A stretch of 60,000 nt of DNA from Lineus longissimus (Eukaryota > Nemertea > Pilidiophora > Heteronemertea > Lineidae), in contig NC_088317.1 in assembly GCF_910592395.1 (NCBI RefSeq), positions 2,730,001-2,790,000 of the forward strand. Direction: 5' to 3'. Below are positions 38,501-46,608 of this stretch, in pieces; position 1 is the first letter of the stretch, and each line of letters starts with the position of its first letter. The notes beneath the pieces were generated by a model. The model was given only the letters and a program-made list of their open reading frames with translations. It ran no database searches and was not told the DNA's origin. The position numbers were made by a program, and so were the translations under genes.

Positions 38501-38576
38501 TAATAGGCGTTGGCAGCCTATTCCCTTTTTCATCCCGGTGAGGGGGGTCAGCGGGTTTGAAGTTGGAACTACTCAT
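32375..38576 (-). CDS. SAP130: SAP130, Sin3A-associated protein of 130 kDa (complete, 14 coding exons)
   Basis: Fourteen exons joined at GT-AG sites keep one open frame of 2805 nt (934 residues plus stop); vertebrate SAP130 is somewhat longer (about 1050). SAP130 is a nuclear scaffold subunit of the Sin3-HDAC corepressor complex. The family is recognised by ASPRPSILRK, by ASPRKKPRK preceded by VKVKQEPME, and by the conserved C-terminal domain: FIDDEGTRWV...FYSCTWKAKNNHFYR...NQKG...GWKLYHLAAQL, then a coiled-coil-like tail IQRSQLIVDQLEEARSSM with ILDHK. The N-terminal half is Ser/Thr/Pro/Gln-rich and probably disordered. Two SUMO consensus sites (VKQE in exon 10, LKDE in exon 11) and basic nuclear-localisation-like stretches (SPRKKPRK; RPVKKKER at the C-terminus) are visible. 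The start MSSSNFKPADPPHRDEKG is the first ATG in its exon, after a 10-nt leader from the acceptor at 38587. This is not the splicing factor SF3B3, which shares the alias SAP130. Confidence 0.95.
32734..32853 (-). CDS. SAP130: SAP130 coding exon 13
   Basis: 120 nt in phase 0, acceptor ggtttcag|AACGATT, donor ACACAG|GTAAAG. It encodes NDCEKDVKSKMGGIQDSLIP, then DEEMSRVHDLTQ. It corresponds to the EHDVYERLTNLQEGIIP...LHRINELIQ region of the vertebrate C-terminal domain. Confidence 0.9.
33223..33326 (-). CDS. SAP130: SAP130 coding exon 12
   Basis: 104 nt, acceptor tatgtttcag|ATGAAAG, donor GATATG|GTAAGA. It encodes DERRPTVNELSNQKGI, then SGWKLYHLAAQLEDM. The NQKG...GWK(L/V)...AAQL core is the hallmark of the SAP130 C-terminal domain. 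The open frame continues past the donor into the intron; that extension is not family-like and is not included. Confidence 0.92.
33353..34033. repeat. Three tandem copies of a ~0.22-0.25-kb repeat inside a SAP130 intron
   Basis: Copies at 33353-33570, 33571-33816 and 33817-34033. Each starts with an (ATA/ATG)n microsatellite followed by ATATTTATTAAATTAGAG, then CATTTCCTAAGCAC with CTACAA or TTACAA, and ends in a GTATCCAGATTTT tract. They differ at only a few positions, so the amplification is recent. The unit looks like a SINE- or MITE-type dispersed repeat that became tandem. The tract fills most of the intron between coding exons 11 and 12. Confidence 0.93.
34068..34306 (-). CDS. SAP130: SAP130 coding exon 11
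   Basis: 239 nt, acceptor tcattacag|AAATGCC, donor ATCAAAG|GTAAAA. It encodes NANEELKDEPVSYSSGDNID, then FIDDEGTRWVNMRRRNQVAL, then FYSCTWKAKNNHFYRQADVK. It aligns with vertebrate EYIDEEGVRYVPVRPR...HYRNPWKAAYHHFQRYSDVR. A SUMO consensus LKDE is near its start. Exon 14 to exon 11 together cover the conserved C-terminal domain. Confidence 0.94.
34528..34761 (-). CDS. SAP130: SAP130 coding exon 10
   Basis: 234 nt, acceptor ttgttttcag|CGATGCA, donor CAATTATT|GTAAGT. It encodes a Ser-rich stretch (SRENSQSSTDTASSAENSNQ), then TTEVKVKQEPMETTENG, then NSMEASPRKKPRKQL. Vertebrate SAP130 has the colinear EIKVKEEVEPMD and ASPRKKPRKQQ. The VKQE SUMO site and a basic nuclear localisation-like motif are here. 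Confidence 0.93.
34999..35106 (-). CDS. SAP130: SAP130 coding exon 9
   Basis: 108 nt, acceptor ctaattccag|TCAGTCC, donor CTCAT|GTGAGT. It encodes SSVVKKSLNLSDSAASSPKL, then DSGPMSAASSPKPLM. It is low-complexity Ser/Pro sequence with SSPK motifs (possible proline-directed phosphosites). The alternative AG four bases further in would give a stop, so the first AG is chosen. Confidence 0.85.
35293..35473 (-). CDS. SAP130: SAP130 coding exon 8 (ASPRPSILRK motif)
   Basis: 181 nt, acceptor tgattttcag|TGACGCA, donor AATGATGG|GTATGT. It encodes THGISGGDSNLITTSTPGQL, then AAQQASTLMPSNSQNN, then NASPRPSILRKRPNDG. ASPRPSILRK is identical to the vertebrate motif and is one of the strongest family identifiers. 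Confidence 0.94.
35728..35892 (-). CDS. SAP130: SAP130 coding exon 7
   Basis: 165 nt, acceptor ttatttgcag|TTACTCC, donor CTGAAG|GTATAT. It encodes VTPSQTPNLAATLQAHNNAA, then VMVSMEPKPPRQLSIRSPQY. It is low complexity and placed by frame continuity and splice sites between recognised exons. Confidence 0.86.
36108..36280 (-). CDS. SAP130: SAP130 coding exon 6
   Basis: 173 nt, acceptor tttctttccag|TTCGACC, donor AGGCAAG|GTAAGT. It encodes STLPQVLNTYHRLPAGSFSG, then YMTSYHQGMPAMQYSHIAGS. It is rich in Tyr/His/Met. The frame is open only when it is joined to its neighbours at these sites. Confidence 0.86.
36514..36769 (-). CDS. SAP130: SAP130 coding exon 5
   Basis: 256 nt, acceptor tttttccag|TGGCATC, donor GACACACG|GTAAGC. 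It encodes VASLVSTSSSGVVLATTTAA, then PIAKVHPQRQLMHPAQTSAD, then Thr/Ser-rich sequence. This is part of the disordered transactivation-like middle region of the protein. Confidence 0.87.
36950..37197 (-). CDS. SAP130: SAP130 coding exon 4
   Basis: 248 nt, acceptor ttctccacag|GACAATA, donor AAATCAG|GTTTGT (a weaker donor). It encodes TIVSSHPTTCAPSVQITIQQ, then VHLPQPQQKLIISTSPHGAV. Gln/Thr/Pro-rich. Confidence 0.85.
37384..37792 (-). CDS. SAP130: SAP130 coding exon 3 (largest)
   Basis: 409 nt, acceptor ctccattttag|GAATCTT, donor CAACACAG|GTAAGA. It encodes NMQDVRSHHPGHVTIATMPS, then TGHPQPLVSPQIPTSLTHNL, and ends VRPSITPTSDQHR. Low-complexity Pro/His/Ala sequence, with no known fold in this part. 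Confidence 0.88.
37931..38042 (-). CDS. SAP130: SAP130 coding exon 2
   Basis: 112 nt, acceptor tcattttcag|GGTGTCC, donor CAAAAAG|GTGGGT. It encodes GVPKVSVGSKPMLNPVMPLQ, then TQVTAIAAKSQMKPKQK. It sits between exons with matching phases (0 in, 1 out). Confidence 0.86.
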
Positions 38577-38586
38577 TGGGATTTAA
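38271..38586 (-). CDS. SAP130: SAP130 coding exon 1 (start codon at 38576)
   Basis: The acceptor is gttttgttttgcag|TTAAATCCC and the ATG follows 10 nt later; the donor is CACATT|GTAAGT. It encodes MSSSNFKPADPPHRDEKGNR, then LPTPITTSIRDDKTMVVRGM. There are 102 codons ending in phase 0. The short leader before the ATG implies a separate upstream 5'UTR exon. Confidence 0.9.
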
Positions 38587-39439
38587 CTGCAAAACAAAAC
38601 ATGTACAATGTCAATCGGGCTATTTATTAACCAGTTACTGTCTGGAATACAAAAGTCAAGATTGAAGATGTCCTCCCCAGCAGCCACGACCTATATAAAA
38701 CAAAATATCACACTAAACGTTCCAATAATTCAGAAGTCCGAAACCCACTCACTGTCATCAATACCAATCCATATTTGTCAACTAACAGGGTTCCCTCGGC
38801 CAATCGGGAAGGGGGAGGGGGAGATATGGACTACACTCGATGATCTGAGTCCATGTCCCTTCAAATCACGACAAATGTCTCAAGGCAACGTAAGTGTCAA
38901 CTGAGGGTGAGAACCTAAAATCAAATTTCATGAAATCATTCACAACTCAATCAAGAAACGAGCATTTTTTCACAGGGCCTCAACCTGGCTTGGCCTCATA
39001 AAATTTCACCAAACTGGTCAACCCTTCTAACGATGAATGGAATCGCCCTCCAATGCGATTCAATGTCACTGCCGTGGGGGAATCCAAACGGGAAAGGGGT
39101 GGCAGACAGTGATGACTGGTGTCGACACAGCCTGCCAGTCGAATCTATTGATATTCAAGAACAAATATCACATAGAAATAAAGCTCCGATTTACAATCGG
39201 AAACTTAATTTATATTCCCTGAGACATATTCAATTAATTTCACAAGCTCTGACAAAATCAGACGAAAAAGAACAGCAATACGAGGCAAAAATAAGATGCT
39301 GTTTAACAACATTTCGTCAGAGGAAACCTCCGATGAAAACTTACCCGACTTCAAAACGATTTTCCTCAACAATTGTACCATAAATTTTGATCAGACTTCG
39401 CAGAAATGTGCTAGAGGATATAAGAAATAATGTACATAC
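38587..39439 (-). other. SAP130 intron 1 (5'UTR intron, inferred)
   Basis: 853 bp between the candidate 5'UTR exon and the start-codon exon. Short open frames on the plus strand (38608-38904, 39033-39383) resemble nothing known. I see nothing else. Confidence 0.5.
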
Positions 39440-39550
39440 CGGGTAGAATATTTCGTTCATGGAATCGGCCACAGTAGGCTGCTAAATTTGTGGTTTATTT
39501 GTCACAATACGATGGTTTGAAAAACACCACAAATTCATTCCCATTCGCGT
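39440..39550 (-). other. Candidate SAP130 5'UTR exon
   Basis: A good minus-strand donor (TCTACCCG|GTATGT) ends at 39440, directly downstream of a promoter-like segment and upstream of the start-codon exon. The right boundary is approximate. No in-frame coding is expected. Confidence 0.4.
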
Positions 39551-39568
39551 TTTGTGTCGTATTTTCTG

Positions 39569-39606
39569 ATTGGCCAAGAAATTATTTCCGGGGTCACGAT
39601 TTCCGG
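39569..39606 (-). promoter_or_regulatory. Candidate SAP130 core promoter: CCAAT box and two ETS-type sites
   Basis: On the minus strand, CCAAT (39573-39569) is preceded by two CCGGAAAT motifs (39606-39599 and 39591-39584) that fit the ETS/GABP family. There is no TATA box. This arrangement is common for housekeeping promoters and fits a broadly expressed corepressor subunit. It lies 130-165 bp upstream of the proposed 5'UTR donor. Confidence 0.45.
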
Positions 39607-40016
39607 CGAAGCTGCGACTATCTGCCCGCATGGCAGGGTCTATTCTACAGACCAAAGACTTTACAGACCTCGTTTTTTGGCTCTCACTTTTTTATTAGTG
39701 GAGATTTTTATAAAATCTAAAGTGATATTGGACCTTCAACGGTTTCCGCATATGCTCAGAAAATATTTTGGAAAAAAAATTAAATTTTAGTACCTTGATT
39801 TTGAAGAAATAAAAGTCTGTAATTCTCAGAATTCTAAATAAGAAAAAACAGACCAACTTCAAAGGCAAATTAAGATATTTTAAAAATATTTTTCAAATAA
39901 AAGATTAAGTTTATTATGTGAAGGGTGATACAAAGATTATGAATATGTCAACAAACAATTGATAATTTCCACAATTAAAGAAATATCACGAATTTTCTGA
40001 ACACCTCTCAAAAGTC

Positions 40017-40076
40017 AACAACAAAAAACATGGCCGCTGCCAAAATTTCCTTTCAGCGGCCATGTTATTTGTTGTC
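40017..40076. repeat. Inverted repeat, 23-bp arms with 14-bp loop
   Basis: Arms 40017-40039 and 40054-40076 contain AACATGGCCGCTG and its exact complement CAGCGGCCATGTT, with two mismatches in the outer A/T part. It is about 0.4 kb upstream of the proposed SAP130 promoter. It could be a transcript hairpin, a small MITE or a paired protein-binding site. Confidence 0.8.
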
Positions 40077-41395
40077 CGCATCGGTCGATTATGATTTTAT
40101 CCAATTCATTCGTTTATTCCTATATTATACAATATCTTGGAAGTGCGATGTGCCTCTTGCGAAACTGATTAGCCTGATTGGTAGGGGTGGGGTGGGGGGA
40201 AGGATGTCCACTTTGAGTCAGGCCAGGTGTCAACATTGTCTCTGTGGCAGCAAGGCTGTGGAATGTCTTCTCTGTGGTCATGTCGAGGTGTCTGGAAGGT
40301 GGGAGACAGTTGCCAATAATACAAGCTTTCAAACACACAAGATTCAATCTGAAGGTCGAAGACATACATCAATTATAACTGTCTTCTCTGTAGCAGGGTC
40401 GAGCAGTTGTGTCAGCTACATTGTACGATTCTAGGATGAGATGGAGAATTCGATGGACCATGTTCTTATATTGAGTGTTGACTGGTTCAATATATCAGAT
40501 CCTACTTGCTGACTTTGAGCTGGTAATCTGTGGGTCAGTCTCCGGTCATGTAACGATGAAACAAAATACAATTAGTGTCTCCCCCAGGGATGCGACTGTC
40601 TTCGGAGAGTATGAGACTTACAGACATAAGTTGGTCAATTTGACACATACAAATCTCTCCGATTTTCATGATCAAGACCCCAGCAGCGTTGCCCCCCCCC
40701 CCCCCGCCTGATCAGATGCAAAAGTACTTAAGTTATGACCCAATTCAGTATTAGTGTCTCATTGACAGAAGTCATTTCTGAAGGACACGCCGGTACGTCT
40801 TCCAAGCTGATATATCCGTACGACACTCATCTTCTCTGGTGCTGCCATCTGAGCTAAGAAAATGGAACTAGGCAATTACCAAAAATTAAAAATCTCGCCC
40901 GTTTTTTGGGCGGGGGACGATTTACAGCTGGAACCCCTGAACCAGCTCCCTCAGATCCGTCATTCATCAAGTCAAAGCAAGCATGAACCTGGTTTAATCT
41001 GTGGTTTATCTTATTCATACACTACCTAGCAAGACCCTTATATACTGTGCAAATTCTCTCGGCATTACATCCACGGTGTTAAAACCCCACTTACGTAGCA
41101 GGTACGTTGCGGGTCAATTGTCTATGCTGCCACCGCTTAGTGAGGACAATAACTAGAAGTCCCGGTGTAACATCTGTGGTTGTTCTCCATGTTTCAATGT
41201 TTCCAAACAATAGGCAGCTAGAGAGACCATGACTTTTCAATAGGGGGGATACACAGAAAAACTCGTCAATCTATTTTTGAGCGTTCCCAAACAATGAGGG
41301 GAAACACTCAAAAACAGAAACACTCAAAAACATTACACCGGCATGAAATGTGGAAAATATTGACGCTGTTTACTTCTTCGCACATTTTGTTCGCG

Positions 41396-42434
41396 TTGTA
41401 CATATTGCCAATGACAAGACGCAGGGTGGGGCCTTATGCTGTATTTGCATGTACTAATCTTGAAGAAAAAAAACCTAGACAGATCTACCATTTTTATTCA
41501 TTTTCAGCACTTGTCAGTCCCAAGAGTGTCCTTGATAGAGCGGTTCTACTGTACTCCTTTATTTTTGTTCCCCAATCCATTGCTGTACTTGCCACTCCAG
41601 AGCCAAACAAGGCCAGGGACTCGAATACAGTCCCGTTCGTCATCCTGATTGTCCTTCCTCGTTGTACTAGGAGATAAGACAAGGCCTGTCCATTGCGACT
41701 GGAGTGTAAATGGGGCATCTGAAGCTTAAAATTAGAATTAAGCACTCCTAGCGAATCAATTTACTAGCTCTTCTACTGTATTAGAGGGTACTGAAGGCTT
41801 TACTTCCCTCCAAGGGACGATGTCACTACTTACTCAACACCAGCTTGAGCATGGGCTAACCACAGGTTGTGACATTGTCCCTATCAACCTGTTTGCAGCA
41901 TGGTGAACAGAGAGAGCTACCTATTTAGTCCGTGCATTCCGGGGGAGGTCAAGATTGAATTTCACCTTGGACATCGTCAGACGGCCTGACCATAATCACC
42001 GGTTCTGACATAGTCCCGCAGTGTGAAATTGGCTTTTATGCGACAGCGACGCTGCCTCGCGGCAGAAAATAGAACTGAAATCTTCGTCCAAAACTCTCAC
42101 TTCCACTTTCTGCCGCTAGGTAACACCACTGTCGCCTAAGTAGCTTTTCTATGAATTTTAGGCTTTTGCATGTATTGCCAGTGACATAAGTCACAGGGTG
42201 GAGCCTTTAGCTGTATTTGAATGTACTAGTCTTGCAAAAAACCTAGACAGATCTACCATTCTTATTCATTTTCAGCACTTGTCAGTCCCAAGAGTGTCCT
42301 TGTAGCTCTGAATTTCAAATCATCTTTGGTAGTGTCGACTGATAAGCGAGGTAAAATTGATTGAAACAACCGCAGTTGGATCAAAATGGAGAGGGCGCCT
42401 TTAATCGAGAGGTGTTTGCTGATTGGAGGTTCCA
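41396..42434. repeat. Dispersed repeat in two direct copies with pogo-like ends
   Basis: 41396-41534 and 42167-42302 share long blocks, including CCTAGACAGATCTACCATT and TTTTCAGCACTTGTCAGTCC followed by AAGAGTGTCCTTG. Read on the minus strand, both copies trace back to ends resembling CAGTRGAACC followed by A/T (near 41554 and 42434). Such CAGTAGAACC ends are typical of pogo/Tc1-like non-autonomous elements. This is a weak family assignment based only on the end motif. Confidence 0.5.
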
Positions 42435-42814
42435 CTGTATATCTGGTGTATTTCATGTCTCTTATGACAGATTGCCTCTTAGGTCTGCTGTTGTCGACAG
42501 TGGGTAGATATCACTGAAGATACCGGGCAACTGCAAACCTGGAATTTAGTGGAAATGTTCGTGTTTTCCTACACTTTTTACTGTAACTGGGTTGTCAAAA
42601 CACCAAAGTTGCCATTTCACAAAACGGTGATATAACATGACCATGAATATCGCCTGGTTTGCTGTATCAGGCTATTGTGGTGGAATTCAAGTGATCTTGC
42701 TCTCCTCTAGTAGAATCCGGTTAGGACTGCTCAGTCTCTACCATTTGTAGACTTTTCACAGTTATGAACACACAAAATAAATCAAGATAAATTGTACATT
42801 AAAACTACGGTAAC

Positions 42815-45800
42815 TTTATTTGTTGAAGTTTTCATGACTACTAACAGCAAGTATTGCCAACTCCATAGAACAACACAGTCAATAGTTTACAAGGGAATCT
42901 TTACAATGGTCAGGATGCCACGTACAGTTTAGATATCAACAATCGGGAACTATCCGAATATCTTGGAACTCTGAAAATGTCATACCCAGGCTCCTGCATT
43001 TAGTTCCCCTTTAAAGGAGTGTTGTGAGATAATGCCAGAATTTTCAGCTTCATTCTTTTTCGTGTTCCTCCAGTGCCAGTGGCGGACGCACTCCTTTTTG
43101 AGAAACAATATTTCAGAGCCCTTCTGCCCAGAAGCTAATAACTACTTTGAATCTAAACCCTCAGATGCCCAGAAAATGCATATTTGGCGCTTGTATCTTG
43201 AATCTTTTAGCTTCAGTGCTGTCTGGTTGGGACTGCTGTGCCCCTTTCCCATATTTCCGGTTCTACCACTGTCCTCAACTTCCTATCTTTATGAAAGCCT
43301 GTTTTTTGAGAAAGTTTCTACATTTCTCAAAATTGCAACATAATTTACCAAACTAACATCGACAAAAAAACCAACAAGTTTTAACAACAAAATATTCAAA
43401 TATATCCCCGAGCAAATTCATGAAAGAAGCAGCTAATTACAAGAAGATGTTTCCTTGGCATAACGAAGAATAGTTCATAGACTTTCGGCTTTGAACTACA
43501 GAAAATAATACATACTTTACAAACATGCTAATGACGCCACCAGGAGGTACACCACTCCTTAAGTTATCTGCCAAAAGCCAGATTAAAGGTTCTATTGAAA
43601 AGAATTTCCATTGTGATAAAATATCTTTCATCAAAATGAATGATTTTCGATAACACCCCTGACCTGTTATTTGGGTTGGCAAAGCTATCTGGTTTTACCG
43701 TACCTAGTCTGAGACTTTCTCGGAATAAACAAACATTAGAACATAGATGCCAATATTGCATACACATATTGATATTCGGATAAAAGAACAAACTAAAAGT
43801 GCTTCAGATTTCCTACCATCAAAATATTATAATCCATATATTATGTAAAATTCCTACATGCAACTTACTACAGGGCCTACTGTCAGCACGATGTAGTTCC
43901 TGACTACAACAGAACAACAACTTCAAAACCAAGGGAAGATTTCAAAAGTGATAAGGAAGCTTTCTAATCTCAGCAAAAAGCTTAGGTAAGGTAAGCAGGT
44001 ACCATTACAGCCTCTGCGTGCGTTAATGCATACTGCCAGCTGTTTTCGTGTACTGGACTATAATTGTACTGTTTACCTTATATCATGGAATCAATCCCAA
44101 TATATTCTAACCACCAACGCCAAACACAATGGCGTTCACAGGTTTTTCAACAAAATTGTGGCCCATAATGTCCATGACAGACAACAACTATGAGATTTGA
44201 TGGATTTGGAAGGGAAAGATCACAGTGGTTAAGAGGGAAACGACGCCCTTCAGCTTGAAATTTGAACAGTTTATAGCCCAGAGCATAACACTCCACACTC
44301 AATGAAGCCCGTACTATAGTTTGAGACACATAGGCTGGAAAACACCTCGCACAAAATGACAGTAGGCTGAATGGAGAATTGTTGTTGAAAGTCAAATTAC
44401 GCCAATTCGTAGATTGGAATTCCCACAGAAACTGAGAGCAGCTAAAAAGTAGCAAGTGTTTGGACAATGGGCTCATGCGCTGTTGAAACAAACTAAAAAC
44501 AAATTACAGTAGACCGAAATAACATCGACAGCAATGATTAAGTCGTCGGATAGCAAAACATTCATTGTAATTTGTAGCACAAAATTATCCTTGCTTGGCC
44601 TATGTTAGTTGGATCACATTAGTACATGATTAGAACACATGTTCACCTAAACCTACGATGTACATGTACAACTCTTGCGAGCGATTTTCACAACGGTTCC
44701 ATTTAGAAGCTTACAGGTCAAAAGATATCGTGGAAAAATAACCAACTGGGAAAACTTTTTAAGAAAACTGTTGTAATCATAACTTCTTCATTCCAAGTGT
44801 CTGTAGAATTTCGTGATGGGGACATATTTCAGAGAATCAATTCGCAAACAGATATATTTTGCATTTTCCCAGGATACCTTCGAGCCCTTAAGTGCTAAAC
44901 AGAACATCAATTTAAGCACAATATCCACAATATATTATTAAAATACAATTTGTTTATATGTCACACTGTATCCTGGGGCAACACACAACCCGACCAGATC
45001 GCAATATAGAAAAGCAAACTTTTACAAATCTTAAGATATGGTGAAACTATGCTGCAGATATAAATATACAAAGGTGATACAATAACATCAATATCACTAA
45101 CTTTATGGTCCGTTCCATATCAAGTTTGCGAAAAAATCTGTACATTTACCTAGAGTTCTATACATCATGGACAGTGTTTCCCAGCAAACTTCACATGAAC
45201 CAACATTTAGACTCTAACATGTTTAGACGACCCTACACCCATCAACATGGTCGACACAAGCCTACCTCATCTAGTTTTCCCATAACAATATTCTGAATCA
45301 GGAATTGAAACAAAGTGGCTAGGCATATGAAGTTATTTTTATCAGTTTCAATGAGAGAAAAGGATGAACACTTGGACTTGAACACCATCAGAGAAGTCCT
45401 CACAGACTGCCGCTGAATTTGTGGTATTTGATACGCAGCCAAAATCTATCAACTTACATAGGTAACCATGACAACACATTGTCGAAATAGCTCACAGATA
45501 CATGTATCTAGGGAACTGCTTTGTTTATATAAGAGTAGTTATAAATACCAGTGTCAATGCCACTAAATTCAAGCCGTCTAGTATGACCATGATTTGTGAA
45601 AAAGATATTTTCAGCAAAGATAGCTTTTACAAAACAGTACATTGCAGGACGTCTACATGTACTATGCAAACTAAAATGAACAGCTGGAGGCAATTCTTGA
45701 TTGGTTTCTTTAAGTCAACACAGAATTGACCCACCTCTTAATGATCGAGGCAACAAACTGCCGACGCTTAATTCAAACATTGTTCATCCACCAGAACATA

Positions 45801-46511
45801 ATTCAGGGGACCCATATTTCATAAGTCACTAGACCAGCTTTCACTTCATAACATCTTAAATTAATTCATGTCCTTTTATAGTGGATTCAAATCTGTGATT
45901 AGTTTCAATATTCCGTCCAGTGTCAACTGTTCAAACATAAAATGTGTTCAAATAATCACACAATCCATATCCACTGTGGATATCTCTTAAGTACTATAAA
46001 ACATTAACAAATGTCAGCACAACACAAATTTGAATGCAAATAGATGCAGATCCATTTTTTGAAGCAATCCTAAGACTACTGAATGGTCTGACTTTGTACA
46101 TAAAGTATATATAGAATAATACATGGCAGTATACATAGGAGATGTATAGGAAGACCTTTAAGGTCAAGGACACACCTAGAAGGTCAAGGTCACACTCTGA
46201 GGTCAAGGTCATTATCATTGAACATTTTAAGTGCATGTTGTCTTCAGTTATTGTGGATTTGATCATCAGTTGATTTATCAATCGGAATAGACCCAATAAT
46301 CGTCACCGGACTTAGTTCACACCACCACCAACAGAGGGTGCACCCAGCACAATAGATAAATGCATAATATGAGACTAGATTAGTTCGGCGCTATGTCGCG
46401 TCGAAATAGCCGCATCTTTATCACATGATTTTTCGTTTGAGATCACATGACCCCAGAGTGAATTCCTGTGACATCTTGGATAGCTATAAATACATCTGGT
46501 TGCCATAGTGA
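42815..46511 (-). other. Probable beta-arrestin 3'UTR
   Basis: Sequence following the arrestin stop codon. A clear AATAAA on the minus strand (42820-42815) would end a 3.7-kb 3'UTR. It is AT-rich and contains no recognised coding exon. At 46158-46211 there is a cluster of AAGGTCA repeats. Vertebrate arrestin mRNAs can also have long 3'UTRs. The length is unverified, and earlier polyadenylation sites are possible. Confidence 0.45.
46158..46211. repeat. AAGGTCA half-site cluster in the arrestin 3' region
   Basis: Five GGTCA motifs in 54 bp, two of them in the extended form TCAAGGTCA (nuclear-receptor monomer site of the ERR/SF-1 type) and one as TTAAGGTCA. The motif recurs at 51718-52320 and 56530-56572. 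Confidence 0.7.
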
Positions 46512-46608
46512 CTAGGCCTCGGTGTCATCGCCTTCGTGCCCCTTGATGCGAAGTCGCGCAAACTCTTCAAAGATGAGGTCATCGTCCCGTTCATGGTAGT
46601 AAGCATCA
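46512..46608 (-). CDS. ARRB: Beta-arrestin last coding exon (AP2-binding C-tail, stop)
   Basis: The acceptor is tcttttccag|TGATGCT. It encodes [20 protein letters not shown], then [11 protein letters not shown] and TAG. It corresponds to human DDDIVFEDFARQRLKG. The Arg of FAR is the polar-core residue (R393 in human beta-arrestin 1) and the second Phe with the second Arg are the AP2 contacts. It is joined in phase 2 and can follow either 47635 (giving LDTND) or the cassette 47198. Confidence 0.95.

Larger units (their letters stand above)
39611..42814. other. Intergenic region between SAP130 promoter and beta-arrestin 3' end
   Basis: No gene was recognised. It contains a 23-bp-arm hairpin (40017-40076), a C14 run (40692-40705) and a duplicated 0.14-kb repeat (41396-42302). 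The plus-strand open frames at 40030-40434 and 41294-41677 have no recognisable domain and overlap repeats, so they are not called as genes. Confidence 0.6.

Noticed and set aside
40030-40434. 134-codon plus-strand frame starting at MAAAKISF
   Set aside because: The start codon is part of the 23-bp hairpin arm, the product matches no family I know, and composition is like the surrounding intergenic DNA.
41294-41677. 127-codon plus-strand frame
   Set aside because: It overlaps the dispersed repeat at 41396-41534, so the frame is explained by repeat sequence.
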